The position numbers and the translations under genes are program-made. A DNA stretch of 64,000 bases. It comes from JALHVH01 sp963773685 (GTDB taxonomy: Bacteria > Acidobacteriota > Aminicenantia > Aminicenantales > Saccharicenantaceae). The stretch is from positions 111,353-175,352 of the forward strand of contig CAVZBY010000013.1 of the NCBI GenBank assembly GCA_963773685.1, read 5' to 3'. Each line of letters begins with the position of its first letter. Positions within the stretch are counted from its first letter, which is position 1. Below, one piece after another: positions 62,834-64,000 of the stretch. The notes beneath the pieces were generated by a model, which searched no databases, had not been told where the DNA came from, and saw only the letters and a program-made list of their open reading frames with translations.

Positions 62834-64000
62834 ATGGCATACAGCGACAAGGTCCGCGGCATCTACGAGGCCCAGCTCCAGGGCATCCGCGACGCGGGCA
62901 TCTTCAAGCAGGAGCGGTACATCCATTCGCCGCAGGCGGCGGATATCGAGGTCGAGTTCCCGGCGGGCGCGCCCCTGAAGAAGGTCATCAACATGTGCGC
63001 CAACAACTACCTCGGCCTCTCGAGCCACCCGGACGTCGTCCGGGCCGCCCACGAGGGACTCGACACGCGCGGCTACGGCATGTCGTCGGTCCGCTTCATC
63101 TGCGGCACCCAGGACATCCACCGCGAGCTCGAGCGCCGGCTGACGGAGTTCCTGGGGACCGAGGATACGCTCCTCTTCCCCTCGTGCATGGACGCCAACG
63201 CGGGCGTCTTCGAGGCCATCCTGACCAAGGACGACGTCATGATCTCGGACCGGCTCGTCCACGCCTCGCTCGTCGACGGCATCCGCCTCTGCTCGGCCAT
63301 GCACGACACGTTCAAGCACTCCGACATGGCCCACCTCGAGAACAAGCTCCAGCTCCACGCCGACAAGCGCCTCAAGATCGTCATCACCGACGGCGTCTTC
63401 TCGATGGACGGCGACGCCGCCAAGCTCGACGAGTGCGTCGCCCTCTGCGATAAGTACGACGCCATGCTCCTCGTCGACGACTCCCACGCCTCGGGCTTCA
63501 TCGGGAAGACCGGGCGCGGGACGCACGAGCGGTGCGGCGTCCTGGGCAAGATCGACGTCATCACGACGACCTTCGGCAAGGCCCTCGGCGGGGCGTCCGG
63601 GGGCTGTGTCTCCGGCCGCAAGGAGCTCGTCGAGATGTGCCGCCAGAAGGCCCGGCCGTACCTGTTCTCGAACACCATCGCCCCGGTCGTCGTGGCCGGC
63701 GTCCTCAAGGTCATGGAGATCCTCTCGAAGAGCACCGAGCGGCGGGACAAGCTCGAGGCGAACGCCGCCTACTGGCGGAAGGGCCTGACCGAAGCGGGCT
63801 TCGTTCTCAAGGAAGGCGACACGCCCATCGTCCCGGTCATGTTGTTCAACGCCAAGCTGTCCCAGGACTTTTCCAAGGCCCTCTACGACGAGGGCGTTTA
63901 CGCCATGGGCTTCTTCTTCCCGGTCGTCCCCCAGGGCCAGGCCCGGATCCGGACCCAGCTCTCGGCCGGCCACGAGACGCACCACCTCGACAAGGCCCTC
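62834..64000 (+). CDS. kbl: Kbl-type alpha-oxoamine synthase (copy 2), cut by window end
   Basis: At least 389 residues are visible; the end lies outside the window. ATG 62834 follows AGGAGGTTTCCC. It has VINMCANNYLGLSSHPDVVR, GYGMSSVRFICGTQDIHREL, TDGVFSMDGDAAKLDECVAL, MLLVDDSHASGFIGKTGRGT and VITTTFGKALGGASGGCVSG. It is about two-thirds identical to copy 1 by eye over the core. It shares an apparent operon with the ACP and the acyl ligase. Its acyl donor could be acyl-ACP or acyl-CoA. Confidence 0.88.
   Translation, partial: MAYSDKVRGIYEAQLQGIRDAGIFKQERYIHSPQAADIEVEFPAGAPLKKVINMCANNYLGLSSHPDVVRAAHEGLDTRGYGMSSVRFICGTQDIHRELERRLTEFLGTEDTLLFPSCMDANAGVFEAILTKDDVMISDRLVHASLVDGIRLCSAMHDTFKHSDMAHLENKLQLHADKRLKIVITDGVFSMDGDAAKLDECVALCDKYDAMLLVDDSHASGFIGKTGRGTHERCGVLGKIDVITTTFGKALGGASGGCVSGRKELVEMCRQKARPYLFSNTIAPVVVAGVLKVMEILSKSTERRDKLEANAAYWRKGLTEAGFVLKEGDTPIVPVMLFNAKLSQDFSKALYDEGVYAMGFFFPVVPQGQARIRTQLSAGHETHHLDKAL

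Overview
The window is about 64 kb of GC-rich, densely coded bacterial chromosome. Most genes carry GGAGG-type ribosome binding sites, and ATGA stop/start overlaps are common. No rRNA, tRNA, CRISPR array, phage or transposase gene was recognised. Gene content is mostly housekeeping (aspS, hisS, accA, rlmB, tex, recA, uvrA, radC, fhs, acpS), with envelope proteins and hairpin-rich intergenic repeats. It looks like a free-living Gram-negative-type anaerobe or microaerophile. An Acidobacteriota/Aminicenantes-like lineage is my guess from general style; no marker in the window proves it.

Layout. 0-3.4 kb: the end of a mannose-1-phosphate guanylyltransferase, a GT39-type glycosyltransferase and an APC amino-acid permease. 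3.5-10.7 kb: an exported thioredoxin-like protein faces a minus-strand run DUF4412 > rlmB > accA > hisS > aspS. 10.9-16 kb: membrane and outer-membrane proteins, a ferredoxin-like protein, a TPR lipoprotein-like protein and a POT-family transporter. 16-22.5 kb: a glycosidase-like protein, tex, a YhhN protein and a DUF5658-like protein, separated by repeat-rich spacers that include two copies of an inverted-repeat element. 22.6-35.5 kb: a thymidylate-synthase-like protein with a patatin, NYN-LOTUS protein, ogt, acyl-CoA ligase, radC, fhs, recA, superoxide dismutase, class II photolyase, corA and DUF502. 35.5-48.6 kb: an Ntn hydrolase, a wrecked histidine operon (hisA-hisIE-hisD), DUF4438, dipeptidase, mgsA, uvrA, mntP, asparaginase, an SDR and an MFS transporter.

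48.7-58.2 kb holds the most striking locus: an NtrC-type sigma-54 activator, then a near-consensus -24/-12 promoter with candidate upstream activator sites, then a membrane histidine kinase, kdpF, kdpA, kdpB, kdpC, and a KdpD sensor/Usp protein that has lost its kinase and gained a C-terminal PTS EIIA domain. This implies potassium uptake under sigma-54 control instead of the usual KdpD/KdpE pair, with a PTS-type input built into the sensor.

58.2-64 kb carries two Kbl-type alpha-oxoamine synthases flanking acpS, an acetyl-CoA-synthetase-like ligase and a free-standing acyl carrier protein, interrupted by an AbrB/PIN toxin-antitoxin pair. The arrangement suggests an acyl-carrier-linked amino-ketone pathway.

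Caution: aspS, fhs, the photolyase, an MFS gene, the sigma-54 activator and an outer-membrane protein gene are each broken by single-base indels, mostly next to short G/C runs. Because aspS is essential, many of these are probably consensus errors. The histidine region has a far higher indel density and a truncated end.
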